A stretch of 64,000 nt of DNA from NCBI RefSeq assembly GCF_900142825.1, contig NZ_FRCH01000001.1:868001-932000 (forward strand). Direction: 5' to 3'. The position numbers and the translations under genes were made by a program. The notes under the pieces are model-generated. The model ran no database searches. It was given only the letters and a program-made list of their open reading frames with translations, and was not told the origin of the DNA. The DNA comes from Rhodanobacter sp. OK091 (GTDB lineage: Bacteria > Pseudomonadota > Gammaproteobacteria > Xanthomonadales > Rhodanobacteraceae). The first letter of the stretch is position 1. Each line of letters begins with the position of its first letter. Below, piece by piece: positions 37,780 to 49,102 of this stretch.

Positions 37780-39090
37780 CTACAGCCGACTGCTGCGCTT
37801 CACCGCGAGATAGCGCTCGATCAGCGCGCCGGACAATTCCGCGCAACTGACGTCGAGCGTGTTCACGCCTTCGCGACGCAGGCCTTCGTGCACGCGCTCG
37901 CGTTCGGCCAGGTAGTGCATCGCGGCCGCGCTGCGGATGCTGGTTTCCAGCTCGTCGCCCGGCTCGATCGCGGCGCGGTCCAACGCCAGTTCGCGCAGGC
38001 TGACCAGCATCACCAGATGCCGCTTGGCCAGCATCGATACTGCCATGCGCAATTCCGCGTCGTCCTCGTCGCGCACGTTGGTGATCAGCACCACCAGTGC
38101 GCGGCGCTGCTGGTGCGCCTGCAGCGCGCTGGCCGCGGCGAGGTAGTCGGTGGACAGCGGCATCGCGTGCAAGTCGTAGCCGGCGCCCAGCAGCATGTCC
38201 ATGCCACCATTGCCGTGTTGCGGCGGCAGCCAGCGCTGCTGCTGGCCGGTGCAGGCCAGCATGCCGACCGCGTCACCCTGGCGCAGCGCGATACTGGCCA
38301 AGGCCAGCGATGCGTTCAGCACATGATCGAAATGCGCCAGCTGATCGTCCTGCGCCAGCATGCGGCGACCGCAGTCGAGCATCAGCACCACCTGCTGGTT
38401 GCGCTCGTCGCGATACTCGCGCGAGATCAGCCGGCTGCTGCGCGCGGTGGCTTTCCAGTCGATCTTGCGCAAGCTGTCGCCGACGCGGTAGTCGCGCAGT
38501 TCCTGGAACTCGGTGCCTTCGCCGCGGCGCCGCTGCAGCCGCGCGCCGACGCTGCGCGAAGCCAGCTCCACGCTGAGTCCGGCCAGCTCGGCCAGCGACG
38601 CGAAATTCGGATACACGCGCACCGTCGACGGCGTGCCGACCACGCGGCGCGAAGACCAGCAGTGCCACGGCGAACGCAACTGCAGATGGCAACCGTCGAA
38701 GCCGAATTGGCCGCGCGCGTCCGGCGTCACCGTGTAGTCGAGCAGCATGTCGCTGCCCGGCGGCAACGAAAGTTTGCGCGGCATGCCGCGCACGGCCCAG
38801 CCGCCCGGATGCAGATCGTGCAGCCGCAGGTGCTGGGTGCGCGCCGCAGACGCGCGCAGACGCAGACCGACCCGCGCCTCCGGCCCCAGCGGCATCACCG
38901 GCGATACGTCGCGCTGCACGCTGGGCGAAGGCAGCCGCCGCAGACGCCAGCCGTCGACCAGCGCCAGCATCGCGATGACGGCGCCGCAGGCCAGCCATGC
39001 CGACAACGGCAGCCACGCCAGGCTGGCCAGCACACCGATCACGGTCCAGCCGGCCAACAGCCACAGCAGGGGCGGGGCGGGTCGCATCAT
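37780..39090 (-). CDS. DUF58-domain protein
   Basis: A 436-residue protein with two N-terminal membrane helices and a DUF58 core (GEGTEFQELRDYRVGDSLRKIDWKATARSSRLISREYRDERNQQVVLMLDCGRRM), which forms a von Willebrand-A-like fold. Last gene of the overlapping operon; the ATG overlaps the MoxR stop. MoxR-DUF58 pairs act in envelope stress or chaperone-like maturation in other bacteria. Confidence 0.9.
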   Translation of the reverse strand: MMRPAPPLLWLLAGWTVIGVLASLAWLPLSAWLACGAVIAMLALVDGWRLRRLPSPSVQRDVSPVMPLGPEARVGLRLRASAARTQHLRLHDLHPGGWAVRGMPRKLSLPPGSDMLLDYTVTPDARGQFGFDGCHLQLRSPWHCWSSRRVVGTPSTVRVYPNFASLAELAGLSVELASRSVGARLQRRRGEGTEFQELRDYRVGDSLRKIDWKATARSSRLISREYRDERNQQVVLMLDCGRRMLAQDDQLAHFDHVLNASLALASIALRQGDAVGMLACTGQQQRWLPPQHGNGGMDMLLGAGYDLHAMPLSTDYLAAASALQAHQQRRALVVLITNVRDEDDAELRMAVSMLAKRHLVMLVSLRELALDRAAIEPGDELETSIRSAAAMHYLAERERVHEGLRREGVNTLDVSCAELSGALIERYLAVKRSSRL

Positions 39091-40094
39091 TGGCGTGGCG
39101 CAGGCACCTTGTGCAGTAGCGCCCTGAGCAAGTCGTCGGGCCGCTGGCGTTCGATCAACGCTTCCGGCGCCAGCATCAGCCGATGCCGCAACGCCGGCAG
39201 CGCCACCGCGCGCACGTCGTCGGGCGTGACGAAATCACGGCCATCGAGCACCGCTTGCGCGCGCGCCAGCCGCGCCAGCGCCAGCCCGCCGCGCGGACCC
39301 GCGCCGCCGATCACGCCCGGCCATTCGCGCGTGGTGCGCACGATGCGCACGGCGTAGTCGGTCACCGCCGCATCCATGCGGATCGCGGCGACGCCTTGCT
39401 GCAAAGCCATCAGTTCGGCCTGGCTCATCACCGGCTGCACGCGCGAGACATCGAGGTCGGCGGCGACCTTGCCGTTGACCACGCTGGCGACCATCCGGCT
39501 TTCGTCCTCCGCGCTGGGATAGCCGATCACCACCTTGATCAGGAAGCGGTCCAGCTGCGCTTCGGGCAACGGGTAGGTGCCCTCCTGCTCGATCGGATTC
39601 TGCGTGGCCACCACCATGAACGGCGCCGGCAACGCGAAGCGGCGACCTTCGATGGTCACCTGCCCTTCCTGCATCGATTCGAGGAGCGCGGCCTGCGTCT
39701 TTGCCGGTGCGCGATTGATCTCGTCGGCCAGCAGCAGGTTCGCGAACACGGGGCCGCGGCGGATCTGGAAGCGCTCGGTCTTCGGATCGTAGATCGCGTG
39801 ACCGGTGACATCCGCCGGCATCAGGTCGGGGGTGAACTGGACGCGCCCGAAGGTGCAGCCGACCGATGCGGCCAGCGCGCGCACCAGCAAGGTCTTGCCC
39901 AGCCCGGGCACGCCTTCGATCAGCACGTGGCCGGCGGCGAGCAAGGCCAGCAAGACCTGGTCGAATACTTCGGCCTGGCCGATGAAGGCCTGCGCGACCT
40001 GCACGCGCAGCGCGCGTGCGTGCGCGCCGAGTTCGTCGATCGAAAGCGGTACCGGTGGGATGACCGGCACGGCGGCGAGTGTCTCGGTGGTCAT
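39087..40094 (-). CDS. MoxR-family AAA+ ATPase
   Basis: A 335-residue AAA+ ATPase: Walker A GVPGLGKT, Walker B LLADEINRAPAKTQAALLESMQEGQV, sensor 1 ATQNPIEQEGTYPLPEAQLDRF. The ATG at 40094 follows from the MTTETL start and overlaps the upstream gene. MoxR ATPases are thought to act as chaperones for VWA-domain partners, here DUF58. Confidence 0.93.
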   Translation of the reverse strand: MTTETLAAVPVIPPVPLSIDELGAHARALRVQVAQAFIGQAEVFDQVLLALLAAGHVLIEGVPGLGKTLLVRALAASVGCTFGRVQFTPDLMPADVTGHAIYDPKTERFQIRRGPVFANLLLADEINRAPAKTQAALLESMQEGQVTIEGRRFALPAPFMVVATQNPIEQEGTYPLPEAQLDRFLIKVVIGYPSAEDESRMVASVVNGKVAADLDVSRVQPVMSQAELMALQQGVAAIRMDAAVTDYAVRIVRTTREWPGVIGGAGPRGGLALARLARAQAVLDGRDFVTPDDVRAVALPALRHRLMLAPEALIERQRPDDLLRALLHKVPAPRQ

Positions 40095-41218
40095 GGGCGG
40101 CTCCTGAGTCGCGCCAGGGTGATGATGCATGCGCGAAACGCCTGCGCGTTCGCGGGTGACTGGAAGGCCTGGGCGATCTGCGCGGCATCGATCCCGCTGC
40201 GCTCCGCCAGGCGTGTGTAGAGCGCGTCGCCATTGAGCATCGCGCAGGCCGGATCGCGCCGGCGCTGACGCGCCAACACCGTGTGACAGGCCAACTGGTG
40301 CAGGCTGCGGCCGCCGTCGCGGCGATACAGAAATTCACCGGCGGCCTGCACGTGTTCGAGCAGGGCGCGTCGATGCATCGCCGGCGCCGGCATCAATGGG
40401 CCAAGCCGGGCACTGCGCATGGCCATCCAGCCGGCCAGCAGCAAGGTCAGCGCCAGCAATGCCGGCCAGCCGTCGCGCAACAGCATCCTGAGGAACGAAA
40501 TGCCGTCCAACGCGTACACCAGATAGATCTCGCCGCGGCCCATATTGGGCGCCAGCAGACGCCAGCCGAAACGCTGCGCCGAGGTCTGCTTCAGCGCATT
40601 GCGCGAAAGAGTGTTCAAGTTGACCAGCAGGCTGACCGAACCCCTCCCCATCCGGGTGCGGGCAAACAAATAGCCATCCTGCGGATCACCGATTGCCGCA
40701 TCGACGGCTGCGGCAGCCGCCGACGAGAGCAGGAAGCGGCGGCCGCACAAGGCAACTCCGTTCGCGTCGTCGTCGCCAGCAGCGCCCGCCGCGCCGATGG
40801 TGCTGCAGGCATAGTCCGCCTGGCGCGGATCGAGCAGTTGCAGCGCTTCGAACAGCGGCGTGTGCACCGCCGTGACGGTCGACCCGGGCGACATCAGCAG
40901 ATGCCCTCCGCCACGCACCCACGTCGCGATCCGCGTGGCGCCATCCGCATCGACCCGCGCCGCATCGTCGCCCAGCACCAGCGTGTCGCCGGGATGCAGC
41001 GGCATCTTCTGCGGATCCAGCGTGGCCAGCGCGGTCGCCGACACGTTCAACCGCTGCAAGGTCAGCTCCAGCGCAAGGAAGCGGTTGTAGCGCGCCTCGC
41101 CCTTGGCGGCCACCGTTTCGGTGACGTCCTTGTGCTCGAACGTGGCGAAGAACGCGCCGACCAGGAGCAGCAGCACGCCCAGCACCAGCAGAGCCGTGTA
41201 AAGCGGTTTGCGGTTCAT
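40091..41218 (-). CDS. DUF4350-domain membrane protein
   Basis: A 375-residue protein with an N-terminal membrane helix (LYTALLVLGVLLLLVGAFFATF), a DUF4350 domain in the periplasm (LVLGDDAARVDADGATRIATWVRGGGHLLMSPGS) and a second helix near residue 260. Overlaps both neighbours by four bases. Confidence 0.85.
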   Translation of the reverse strand: MNRKPLYTALLVLGVLLLLVGAFFATFEHKDVTETVAAKGEARYNRFLALELTLQRLNVSATALATLDPQKMPLHPGDTLVLGDDAARVDADGATRIATWVRGGGHLLMSPGSTVTAVHTPLFEALQLLDPRQADYACSTIGAAGAAGDDDANGVALCGRRFLLSSAAAAAVDAAIGDPQDGYLFARTRMGRGSVSLLVNLNTLSRNALKQTSAQRFGWRLLAPNMGRGEIYLVYALDGISFLRMLLRDGWPALLALTLLLAGWMAMRSARLGPLMPAPAMHRRALLEHVQAAGEFLYRRDGGRSLHQLACHTVLARQRRRDPACAMLNGDALYTRLAERSGIDAAQIAQAFQSPANAQAFRACIITLARLRSRP

Positions 41219-42738
41219 GCGGAAGCTCCCGCTTCCACCGGCCAGCCGCTAAGCAGATGTTCCATTCCGGCGTCGTCCGGGTAACGCCCCGCATAAGCGG
41301 CGAACTGCCAGGTGCGCACGATCGCGATGGCACGCTGTGCGCGCGCCGGATCGTCGATCGCCGCGGCCTGGCGCAACCAGTCCGCCTCGGTCGCATCCGC
41401 CGATGGCGGTACCTTCAGCAGCCGGGCCGTCTGTTCCACGCAACCGCGGTACAGCAGCGCCAGCGCCTCGCGCTGATGCTGTGCCTGCCACAACGCGCGG
41501 GCGGCGCCGGCCAGATCCGCGGGCAGCGGCGCGTCCGCCACGACACTCACGCGCACACCCGGCGACATTGCCGATGCCGGCTCGTCGGGTGTCGGCGCCA
41601 GCTGTCCACGCCAGCGCCAGGCAAAACGCAACAGCGCAGCGATCGCCACGATCAGCAGCAGCCACATCAGGGCCTTGAATACGATCGCCAGCGCGGCGCC
41701 GAACGCCGGGAACGGTATCGGCTGTGCGTTGGGCTGCGCCTTGGGCGTGTATTTGAACACCCACTTTCGCGTCGTGTATTCGCCACCGAAACGGGGGTCA
41801 CGGTAGGTCTCCGCCGCCGCCGCGGCGAAACGCGCGTCGGCGCTGTCAACCGGCTGCCGGAACACTTGCTGCAGCGATGTTGCCGAGGGCTTCCGAGGCA
41901 CGCCAGACGGCGTCGCCGCCTGGCCCGACAGCGGCCAGGCGCAGGTACAGGCCAGCAACATGCCAAGTACCTTGCCGAGTCCTTGCAGCCGCGTGCGCAT
42001 GCGGCGGAATGCCAGATCGATATCCCACGCTTCCAGCTGGGTGCGCCGGTTGAGATACAGCGCGAATCCGCAGGCCACGTACAGCGGCTCGATCGCGCTC
42101 ATCGCCAGATACGCCATGGCTGCGGCCAGCAGCAGCCAGGCCGTCGAAGCGTCGCGCACGTCGTTGCGGAAAAAGTCGCCCAGCGAATCCGCGCGCCATT
42201 CGTGCGGTATCAGCATCGCCCCCAGCAACCACGCACTGAGAAACAGCACCAGTTCGAACTGCAGGCAACCATAGGTCAGCAGACTGGTGTCCGCCACAAT
42301 GCGGCGGCGCAGCACTTTCCAGCGCGCCGAGCGCAGCTTGCGTGGCGCTCCTTCGAGCAATTCCATCGGCAGACGCAGCGCGCGATTGCTGTCGATGCGC
42401 AGCCAGCTGAGCGCGGCCACCGTGCTGCGCCAGCTCCACTGGCGCTGGCCGCGCAGAGTTTCGCGCCAGTTCGGCGTGCGATCAAACACCGCCCGCGACA
42501 GCACGTACAGCGGCAGCCGGTCGAACAGCGGCTTCAGCCACCACATCAACACCAGGCCCAGCCATGGCAGATCCAGCATCACGCCGAGCGCATTGCAGAT
42601 CACGAACACCGGCAAGGTGAAGGCGAACCACGCCGACCACACGGCGCCGGCATTCGCGCGCAACATGGCGGCACCGAGATCCAGCGCCTCGCGCGGCGCG
42701 CGCGGCCGCAGCACCACACTGATCCGCTCAAGCTCCAT
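41215..42738 (-). CDS. DUF4129-domain membrane protein
   Basis: A 507-residue protein with about five helices in the N-terminal half, another near residue 365 and the DUF4129 domain in the last 110 residues (ARALWQAQHQREALALLYRGCVEQTARLLKVPPSADATEADWLRQ). Similar proteins accompany MoxR/DUF58 operons and may take part in envelope quality control. Confidence 0.85.
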   Translation of the reverse strand: MELERISVVLRPRAPREALDLGAAMLRANAGAVWSAWFAFTLPVFVICNALGVMLDLPWLGLVLMWWLKPLFDRLPLYVLSRAVFDRTPNWRETLRGQRQWSWRSTVAALSWLRIDSNRALRLPMELLEGAPRKLRSARWKVLRRRIVADTSLLTYGCLQFELVLFLSAWLLGAMLIPHEWRADSLGDFFRNDVRDASTAWLLLAAAMAYLAMSAIEPLYVACGFALYLNRRTQLEAWDIDLAFRRMRTRLQGLGKVLGMLLACTCAWPLSGQAATPSGVPRKPSATSLQQVFRQPVDSADARFAAAAAETYRDPRFGGEYTTRKWVFKYTPKAQPNAQPIPFPAFGAALAIVFKALMWLLLIVAIAALLRFAWRWRGQLAPTPDEPASAMSPGVRVSVVADAPLPADLAGAARALWQAQHQREALALLYRGCVEQTARLLKVPPSADATEADWLRQAAAIDDPARAQRAIAIVRTWQFAAYAGRYPDDAGMEHLLSGWPVEAGASA

Positions 42739-43705
42739 GCGAGGTTCCCCTGCCGCCGCGCCACAGCCAGCCGAGCACCAGCAGCCACAGCAGCGCGCCG
42801 CTGCCGAACTTCAGCACATCCGGCAACGCCGCGATCGACGACCAGTACGCCTCGACGAAGGCCGCAGCCAGCAACATCGCGAACGCGCCCAGCGCCAATT
42901 GCGCACCGACCCAGCCGGCGGCGACCAGCGCCGGCCCGCGCCGCTGCCGGCCCGGTGCCAGCAAGGTCAAGCCGAGCTGCAAGCCGGCGCCGCCGGCGAT
43001 CACCAGCGCGCTCAATTCGAGCGCCGAATGCCCGACCACGAAACGCCAGAACGGGCCGCCATAACCGATCGCGGTGAGATGCCCGGCCACGCCGCCGATC
43101 AGCACGCCGTTGGCGCCCAACACGTAGATCGCGCCGACGCCGAAGAACAGGCCAGAGGCAAACGTGCGGAACGCGATGCTGACATTGTTCATCACGTAAA
43201 AACCGAACATCTGCATGTCGGTGCCGCTGCTGCGGCCGAGGTGCGTATTCGCCGGGTCGTACATCTTCTCGACATCGGCGAGCTGGGCACTGCTGAATAC
43301 CGTATGCGCCAGCTCGGGGCGCACCTGCATCAGCACCAGGGTGATCAGGGCCGGCATATAGAACAGCACCGCGGCCGCGGCCATGCAGCGCCATTGCGCG
43401 CGCACCAGGCGCGGGAACCCCGCGATCAGGAAGCTGGCTACCCGATGCCAGCGCGGCGCCGGCGGTCGATACATCACGCGATGGCCTTGCTGCACGATGC
43501 GCTGCAGCCGATCGGTCACTTCATGGCTGTAACCGCGTCCGCGCGCCAGCGCCAGGTGGTGACAGAGACGCCGGTACGACACCGGAAAATCCAGCGCCTG
43601 CTCCTGCCGCATGGTGCGCTTCGGCTGCCGTTCCAGCGCGCTCAGCCACGACTGCAGGCTGTCCCACTCACCACTGTGCAACGCCACGAAACGCTCCTGC
43701 TTCAT
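42728..43705 (-). CDS. SpoIIM-like (stage II sporulation protein M family) membrane protein
   Basis: A 325-residue protein: helical cytoplasmic N-terminal domain of about 100 residues, then six or more membrane helices with FASGLFFGVGAIYVLGANGVLIGGVAGHLTAIGYGGPFWRFVVGHSALELSALVIAGGAGLQLG, the hallmark segment. Non-sporulating bacteria carry it in this same operon type; role unknown. Confidence 0.88.
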   Translation of the reverse strand: MKQERFVALHSGEWDSLQSWLSALERQPKRTMRQEQALDFPVSYRRLCHHLALARGRGYSHEVTDRLQRIVQQGHRVMYRPPAPRWHRVASFLIAGFPRLVRAQWRCMAAAAVLFYMPALITLVLMQVRPELAHTVFSSAQLADVEKMYDPANTHLGRSSGTDMQMFGFYVMNNVSIAFRTFASGLFFGVGAIYVLGANGVLIGGVAGHLTAIGYGGPFWRFVVGHSALELSALVIAGGAGLQLGLTLLAPGRQRRGPALVAAGWVGAQLALGAFAMLLAAAFVEAYWSSIAALPDVLKFGSGALLWLLVLGWLWRGGRGTSHGA

Positions 43706-44382
43706 GGCCGTCCCAGCAACCAGTTGGCATGCCCGATCAGCTGCCGCACCGCCGCGCTATCGTTGCGCCCGGTCAGCGGCGTGAGCAGGTTGGCCAGTTC
43801 CTCCTGCCGCTGCGGGGTGAGCTGACCCGAGCGTTCGGCGAACTCCACCAGCGCAGCCTGTTCGTCGGCCACCAGCACCACGGGCAGCGGCACTGCCGCC
43901 TGGGACGGTACTTGCTGTCCCGCCGGCAGCTCGCTGACATGAATCACCATCGTGCCCGCGACGATGTCGCCGAGCCGGCGCGCGTGCGGATCGATCAGCG
44001 TGCTGATCAGGCCCACGCCATACACGCCCGGCAACGCATCCACCACACGCAGCAGGTTGCGCACCACCGACGGCAGCCAGGTCACCGGCGTGCCGTCCGC
44101 GTTGACCACGCGCAGACCCAACGCGCGCTTGCCCAGGGTCTGCCCGCCCAACCAGACCTCGCACACCACCGAGTACGCCCACATCAGCGCGAACAGCAGC
44201 AGCAAGGCCAGCCCTTTGCCGCCCACGCCGAACAGCGAGAGTGGGATCGCCGCCAGCATGAACACGCCCATGCGCAGAAACAGATCGACCGTCCACGCCT
44301 GCGCGCGCGGGAGAGCTCCCGCCGCGCGCAAGTGCAAGGAAATGCCTTCGGGTGTCTCGATCTCGCGAATGGTGTCGAGCAT
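43702..44382 (-). CDS. RDD-family membrane protein
   Basis: A 226-residue protein: an RDD domain (QAWTVDLFLRMGVFMLAAIPLSLFG... TLGKRALGLRVVNADGTPVTWLPSVVRNLLRVVDALPGVYGVGLISTLIDPHARRLGDIVAGTMVIH) and a cytoplasmic C-terminal tail. The start ATG at 44382 overlaps the stop of the upstream RDD gene. Confidence 0.88.
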   Translation of the reverse strand: MLDTIREIETPEGISLHLRAAGALPRAQAWTVDLFLRMGVFMLAAIPLSLFGVGGKGLALLLLFALMWAYSVVCEVWLGGQTLGKRALGLRVVNADGTPVTWLPSVVRNLLRVVDALPGVYGVGLISTLIDPHARRLGDIVAGTMVIHVSELPAGQQVPSQAAVPLPVVLVADEQAALVEFAERSGQLTPQRQEELANLLTPLTGRNDSAAVRQLIGHANWLLGRP

Positions 44383-44900
44383 CAAACGTTGACGACAATC
44401 GTATCGGCGATCAGATCGTGCAGGCAGCGGCGCTCCTTGCCGAAGATAAGCAGAGGGTCGACCAGATTGATCAGCCTGCCGACGACAGGAATCAGGCTGA
44501 TCAGGACGACCGGCACCACCCGCAGGAAGATGTAGCGCGCCAACCCGATGCGGCTGCCGTCGGTACGCACGATGGCAATATCCAGCGCACGCTTGCCGAT
44601 GGTCTGGCCGCTGCGATGAATCATCATGCAGTTGACGATGAATATGCCGATCAACAAGGCCAGGCCCAGCAGTATCACACCCACCATCGGCGCGGCGGGC
44701 TTCAACCCTTGCTTGACGTCAACCGCCATGGTGGCGCCCCAGACGACCGGGAGGACCCAGACCAGATTGATCAGGCCATCCAGCAGCGCAGCACCCAGAC
44801 GCCTGCCACGTTCGGCCTTGCGGTTTTCCAGATCATGCGCGTCCCATGCAGCCACATCGTCGACCACGGCCGTTGGCGCGGCATACGGATTCGTTTCCAT
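44382..44900 (-). CDS. RDD-family membrane protein (second copy)
   Basis: A 172-residue protein from the ATG at 44900 (METNPYAAPTAVVDD). It has three hydrophobic segments and the RDD-type motif (TIGKRALDIAIVRTDGSRIGLARYIFLRVVPVVLISLIPVVGRLINLVDPLLIFGKERRCLHDLIADTIVV). A TTC-rich promoter region separates it from the SET gene (86 bases). Confidence 0.85.
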   Translation of the reverse strand: METNPYAAPTAVVDDVAAWDAHDLENRKAERGRRLGAALLDGLINLVWVLPVVWGATMAVDVKQGLKPAAPMVGVILLGLALLIGIFIVNCMMIHRSGQTIGKRALDIAIVRTDGSRIGLARYIFLRVVPVVLISLIPVVGRLINLVDPLLIFGKERRCLHDLIADTIVVNV

Positions 44901-44986
44901 CGCTTCCCTCCCCTTGTCGCTGTCCTCGCGGCCCTCCCCCATGTCGGGCCACGATGGCGAGTATAGAAGCGAATTTTGACCGTTGC

Positions 44987-45460
44987 CTACCGCTTCGGCT
45001 TGAGCAGTGTGCCGGTGCATTTCGGCGACCCGCACAGACAGACCCACAGCTTTTTCAGGCGCGCGGTATGCGGTACATCCAGCACGATGCCGTAGTCGTA
45101 GGTGAGCTCTTCGCCTGGCTTGATCGCGCGGATCGTCTCGATCAGCACCTTGTCCTTGCGCGGATCGCCGCTGGCGCTTTCCTCGACCACGGCGCGGCAG
45201 TTCGGTGCGCAGCTGTGGTTGATCCAGCGCGCGCTGTTGCCGTGCTGGTTCGCGTCGATGATGTAGTCGTCGTTGAGCGTAAACAGGAAGGTATGGCCGG
45301 TCTCGCCGCCGTCGCCATACAGTTCGTCGGCCTCGGCATGGGTCAGCAGCTTGCCCTTGTACTGGATGATCTCCTCGCCTTTGGCGATGGCGCTGGCGGC
45401 GAAGACTCCGTTGCCGTGGATCGGTGAACGGCGGGCGATGATGCGACGTGCTGAGGTCAT
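44987..45460 (-). CDS. SET-domain protein (lysine methyltransferase-like)
   Basis: A 157-residue compact SET domain: RRSPIHGNGVFAASAIAKGEEIIQYKG at the start, NHSCAPNC (S-adenosylmethionine binding) and the catalytic Tyr in ELTYDYG. It ends with a post-SET-like cysteine cluster (CLCGSPKCTG). Bacterial SET proteins of this size are found in Xanthomonadales; the substrate is unknown. ATG at 45460; the divergent lipoprotein gene starts 112 bases away. Confidence 0.88.
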   Translation of the reverse strand: MTSARRIIARRSPIHGNGVFAASAIAKGEEIIQYKGKLLTHAEADELYGDGGETGHTFLFTLNDDYIIDANQHGNSARWINHSCAPNCRAVVEESASGDPRKDKVLIETIRAIKPGEELTYDYGIVLDVPHTARLKKLWVCLCGSPKCTGTLLKPKR

Positions 45461-45546
45461 GGGCGGATCTGCTGGCTCTTGGGAACGGACCGCCGATGAT
45501 GCCCGTTGCGGAGCGTCATGGGAATTTCCGCCAACTTTGCTAAGAT

Positions 45547-45562
45547 TCAAACAATCGTTTGA
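45547..45562 (+). promoter_or_regulatory. PsrA-type operator palindrome
   Basis: TCAAAC-AATC-GTTTGA, a perfect 6-4-6 palindrome nine bases upstream of the lipoprotein start. It fits the (G/C)AAAC-N2-4-GTTT(G/C) consensus of the fatty-acid-responsive TetR regulator PsrA of gammaproteobacteria. The second gene downstream is an acyl-CoA dehydrogenase, which fits beta-oxidation control. Confidence 0.6.
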
Positions 45563-45571
45563 GGTAAAGCC

Positions 45572-46066
45572 ATGAAACGACTGCTGCAAGGATTTCTGCT
45601 TGTCCTGCTGACCGCCGGCCTGGTCGCCGGCCTGACCGCCTGCGGCCCGGCAAAGAAGAGCGTCTATCCGCCCACCGTGAGCATCCAGCAATTGTCCGTG
45701 TTGCCTAGCGGCCAATGGCAATTGACCGTGCGCATCCAGAACAACAGTTACGGCGAGATGGATTTCAAATCGCTGGACGGCCAGTTGCAGATCGCCGAGC
45801 TGGTGCCGATCCGGCTGCACGCGGTGTTCAAGCGGGACATCCCGGCGCTCACCGGCGACGTGGTGCAGCTCGACGTGCTGCCCACTACGGCGATGGTGCA
45901 GGCGCTGCAGACGATCGCCGGCAAAGGCAGCAGCGGCACGCTGGCTTACCGCGTCAGCGGCAGCACCAGCGCCAAGCCCGAACAGGAAGACAAACCGCGC
46001 GACTTCGACTTCAACGGCAACGACTGGATCTCGCCGGTGCCGGGCATCGCCAATACCTACCGCTGA
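45572..46066 (+). CDS. Lipoprotein, LEA/water-stress-type fold possible
   Basis: A 164-residue protein with a lipoprotein signal peptide (LVAGLTAC, lipidated Cys at about 25). The mature part YPPTVSIQQLSVLPSGQWQLTVRIQNNSYGEMDFKSLDGQLQI resembles LEA14/WHy beta-sandwich repeats. GAGGT ribosome-binding site overlaps the PsrA-type palindrome. The acyl-CoA dehydrogenase follows after 54 bases. Confidence 0.8.
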   Translation: MKRLLQGFLLVLLTAGLVAGLTACGPAKKSVYPPTVSIQQLSVLPSGQWQLTVRIQNNSYGEMDFKSLDGQLQIAELVPIRLHAVFKRDIPALTGDVVQLDVLPTTAMVQALQTIAGKGSSGTLAYRVSGSTSAKPEQEDKPRDFDFNGNDWISPVPGIANTYR

Positions 46067-46120
46067 CTCTTTCCGGGACATCGCCCTCCACCGCATGTCT
46101 CCTCTATCCCAGGAACTACC

Positions 46121-47896
<1,776 letters not shown>

Positions 47897-47923
47897 ATCA
47901 GCCGGCCATTGGCGACAAAAATG

Positions 47924-47947
47924 GCCCGGCACACCCGGGCTTTTTTT
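47924..47947 (+). terminator. Rho-independent terminator after the acyl-CoA dehydrogenase gene
   Basis: GCCCGG/CCGGGC stem, five-base loop, then seven T, 28 bases past the stop. Confidence 0.88.
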
Positions 47948-48130
47948 GTCGCCGTGCTATCCGACTGGAACACCCGTTTGGCGCTTTACATTCCCCCCAT
48001 GAATTGCCGACTGCCTGACCATCTGTTGTGCCACGGGCTACCCGGCAAGCTTGCATGCCGATTTTCAAGGTAACGCCAGTATTCACACGGAGCTGATACG
48101 CTCGTGCCAGTGGAAAGCAGGCTGGAAAGT

Positions 48131-49102
48131 ATGAATACCGGCGCATTCACCATATCCATCGACTTCGAACTCTATTGGGGTGTGCGCGATACGCGCAGCC
48201 TCGATGATTATCACGAACGTCTGGATGGTGTCAGGCAGGCCATCCCCCGCATGCTGAGCCTGTTCGAGCAGCATGATATTCACGCCACGTGGGCGGTCGT
48301 GGGTTTTCTGTTTTGCCATGATCGCGATGAGGCGCTGTCGGCGGCGCCGTCCGAAAGGGCCGGCTACGAGAACCGCGCGCTCTGCCCTTACCGCTATCTG
48401 GAACAATCGACTGATCTTGTCGAGCGCTACCATTTCGCGCCGGCTCTGGTCGAGCTGATTGCCGCAACGCCACAGCAGGAAGTGGCGAGCCACACGTTTT
48501 CGCATTACTACTGCCGCGAAGCCGGCCAGACGGCGGCGACGTTCAGCGCCGATATCGCCGCTGCCATCCGCATCGCCACGGAACGAGGCCTCGCCATCCG
48601 CAGTCTGGTGTTTCCCCGCAATCAGTGGCATCCCGATTATCTGGCGGTACTGGCGGAGCACGGCATCACCGCTTATCGCGGCAACGAGCATGGCTGGCTG
48701 TATGCCGCCACCGATCACGTCGGGCAAAACACCGTGCGCCGAATGGGTCGCCTGCTGGACAGCTACATCAACCTAAGCGGCCATCACACGTATACGCTGG
48801 AAAGCTGCGCCGGCAAACTGCCGTTCAACTTTCCGGCCAGCCGCTTCCTGCGTCCGCACGACCCGCGCCTGGCATGGCTGGACGGCTTGCGGCTACGCAG
48901 GATCACGCAAGCCATGCGCCACGCCGCGATACACCATGAGGTCTTCCACCTGTGGTGGCATCCGCACAATTTCGGCGCCCATACCGATCAGAACATACGT
49001 TTCCTGGAGCGCGTACTCGAGGAGTTCGAACGGCTGCGCCGCCGTTATGGCATGCGCTCGCTGGGCATGGCCGAACTCGCCGACGCGCTGGCCGCACGAT
49101 GA
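48131..49102 (+). CDS. Polysaccharide deacetylase-family protein (NodB fold)
   Basis: A 323-residue enzyme. The metal-binding strand begins SIDFELYWGV, and EVASHTFSHYYC carries the H-x3-H zinc ligands. WWHPHNF near the C-terminus supplies the later conserved His. The ATG at 48131 is preferred, although a GTG nine codons earlier is possible. The stop overlaps the formyltransferase ATG, so the two likely modify the same carbohydrate or lipid-linked sugar. Confidence 0.82.
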   Translation: MNTGAFTISIDFELYWGVRDTRSLDDYHERLDGVRQAIPRMLSLFEQHDIHATWAVVGFLFCHDRDEALSAAPSERAGYENRALCPYRYLEQSTDLVERYHFAPALVELIAATPQQEVASHTFSHYYCREAGQTAATFSADIAAAIRIATERGLAIRSLVFPRNQWHPDYLAVLAEHGITAYRGNEHGWLYAATDHVGQNTVRRMGRLLDSYINLSGHHTYTLESCAGKLPFNFPASRFLRPHDPRLAWLDGLRLRRITQAMRHAAIHHEVFHLWWHPHNFGAHTDQNIRFLERVLEEFERLRRRYGMRSLGMAELADALAAR

